A stretch of 16,293 bases of DNA from Candidatus Zhuqueibacterota bacterium 4484_188 (GTDB taxonomy: Bacteria; Calditrichota; Calditrichia; RBG-13-44-9): the NCBI GenBank assembly GCA_002049825.1, contig MVCZ01000052.1, forward strand, positions 1 to 16,293, written 5' to 3'. A program made the position numbers and the translations under genes. The notes under the pieces were generated by a model. That model did not search any database, was not told the origin of the DNA, and saw only the letters and a list, made by a program, of their open reading frames with translations. Below, in pieces: positions 15,427-16,293 of the stretch. Numbering within the stretch: position 1 is the stretch's first letter; each line of letters opens with the position of its first letter.

Positions 15427-15455
15427 AGATTACAAATTTAGTTTCAATTTGTCAA
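15427..15455 (-). promoter_or_regulatory. Near-consensus sigma-70 promoter of the epimerase gene
   Basis: On the minus strand, TTGACA (15455-15450, perfect -35) and TAATCT (15432-15427) are separated by exactly 17 bp. The -10 box is 57 bp upstream of the ATG. This is the best promoter in the window. Confidence 0.75.
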
Positions 15456-15637
15456 GTTTTTCTCAAAATCGGTTCCCGCGGTTTGATCGTGTGTAAAATA
15501 GCACCGAAAATCTGCCCGCTCAGAGTAGAAAGTCATGTCCTTTCGGGAAATTGTTTTGAGCAAAAATTAATTTGCATTGAAAGGGCAAATATTATAACTT
15601 TACCAAAATCATAGGAATAACATAAGGGTGGGTGAAA

Positions 15638-16293
15638 ATGAACGTGGAAAGAAATGAATACCGTGGAAAGGAAATCGATGATTTTCCTGAAATGAGTCAA
15701 GTTTTTAAACGACATTTTTGGTGGCCCTTCAAGAAAAAGAGTAAAAAAAAGGTGGTCATACGTCCGGGTGCTTTGTCTCCGGAAAAAGTAAAAGAAATTA
15801 TTCAGGGGCTTGGTATCGGAAAACAAGTTGAGATCATACGAATCGGTTATGATGGAGAGATTGATGATATGCCCATTATGGTGGAATTGATCAACATAAC
15901 CGATGAAGGTTTTACCGGGCGTATTATTAATGTGGAACGACAGATGATCGAAAGCGCAACGGCAAAATTGGTTTATGCCCGTAGCGGCGGTGGAATCATT
16001 GACTTCCGCTTTGACGACGGCGACATAAAAGAAATCTCTGTGTCCCAGGATCAGGAGCTTATTGAACAAGAACGAAATATTGAATCATTAAAAGAAATAT
16101 TGCAGGCGCTCGATGCCGGAGACCATGTGATTGTTGCTTACTACGACACCAAAGCCAGGGGAACTTTAAACGCCGAAGGAACGATTCTGAAAAAGAGTGA
16201 AGATTCTTCATCTTTCGATCTCAAGATCGAGCGAATTAATCGAATTGAATTAGAACAGAAGAAAGAGAAATCATTTAATATTGATAACGACCT
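15638..16293 (+). CDS. Hypothetical protein with internal duplication, 3' end outside the window
   Basis: The frame is open from the ATG at 15638 to the window edge (218 codons seen) with no stop. GGGTGGG lies about 5 nt upstream of the ATG. Residues 23-40 include an aromatic and strongly basic stretch, HFWWPFKKKSKKK, which might bind membrane or nucleic acid. Two related modules follow: residues 46-133 open with a helix (LSPEKVKEIIQGL) and strands beginning GKQVEIIRIGYDG; residues 148-210 open with IESLKEILQALDAGDHVIVAYYD. Each looks like a small beta-barrel after a helix, with alternating charged and hydrophobic strand residues. No signal peptide. I do not recognise the family. It is transcribed away from the epimerase gene from a shared 268-bp gap, where TATAAC-like sequence near 15595 could be its -10 box. 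Confidence 0.8.
   Translation, partial: MNVERNEYRGKEIDDFPEMSQVFKRHFWWPFKKKSKKKVVIRPGALSPEKVKEIIQGLGIGKQVEIIRIGYDGEIDDMPIMVELINITDEGFTGRIINVERQMIESATAKLVYARSGGGIIDFRFDDGDIKEISVSQDQELIEQERNIESLKEILQALDAGDHVIVAYYDTKARGTLNAEGTILKKSEDSSSFDLKIERINRIELEQKKEKSFNIDND

Noticed and set aside
15533..16069. 178-codon minus-strand frame near the right end
   Set aside because: It is the reverse of an uninterrupted plus-strand gene with a ribosome-binding site and an internal protein duplication. The minus product is rich in F, H and N without any domain.

Overview
The window looks like an ordinary chromosomal stretch of a Gram-negative-type bacterium: two-component genes, dnaG, a DivIVA-domain gene, a lipoprotein, and sigma-54 and sigma-70 type signals. 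DUF3467, a DivIVA-type protein beside a lipoprotein, and a sigma-54 response regulator paired with a multi-TM/GAF kinase would fit the FCB/Calditrichota/KSB1 part of the tree. That placement is an impression, not a measurement. No rRNA, tRNA, CRISPR array, phage or intact insertion sequence was seen.

Layout. 1-850: a poorly assigned stretch with one plausible small plus-strand gene and a perfect 39-bp tandem duplication. 849-2107: an AAA_14/DUF4143 ATPase on the minus strand with a good promoter. 2220-2602: a decayed 2-hydroxyacyl-CoA dehydratase activase. 2636-6764 (minus): a small SPW-repeat membrane protein, then an NtrC-type response regulator overlapping its membrane histidine kinase. 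A near-consensus sigma-54 promoter and a perfect 17-bp palindrome lie between the regulator and the SPW gene, so the SPW protein is a candidate target. 6927-9572 (minus): DUF3467 protein, a degraded LexA-like remnant, DivIVA-domain protein, lipoprotein and purine nucleoside phosphorylase, closely packed like an operon. 9619-11383 (plus): DNA primase gene dnaG, broken by a frame-changing deletion. 11644-12940 (plus): a single-domain receiver overlapping a metallo-beta-lactamase-fold hydrolase, with a CRP-like site upstream. 13055-13155: a symmetrical terminator followed by a closed multi-stem RNA/DNA structure between convergent genes. 13178-14539 (minus): an unrecognised 453-residue acidic protein. 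14669-15369 (minus): an L-threonine-dehydrogenase-like NAD epimerase gene that has lost its middle third. 15638-end (plus): an unrecognised protein with an internal duplication, cut by the window edge.

The strongest observation is that several otherwise well-conserved genes carry out-of-frame internal deletions: dnaG lacks about 47 nt and the epimerase about 290 nt. The lipoprotein and the nucleoside phosphorylase also meet in an odd 52-nt overlap with no visible start signal for the second gene. Since dnaG is normally essential, these are either assembly or consensus errors, or real genome erosion with another copy elsewhere. The most interesting candidate biology is the sigma-54 regulator / palindrome / SPW-protein module and the structured element at 13087-13155.
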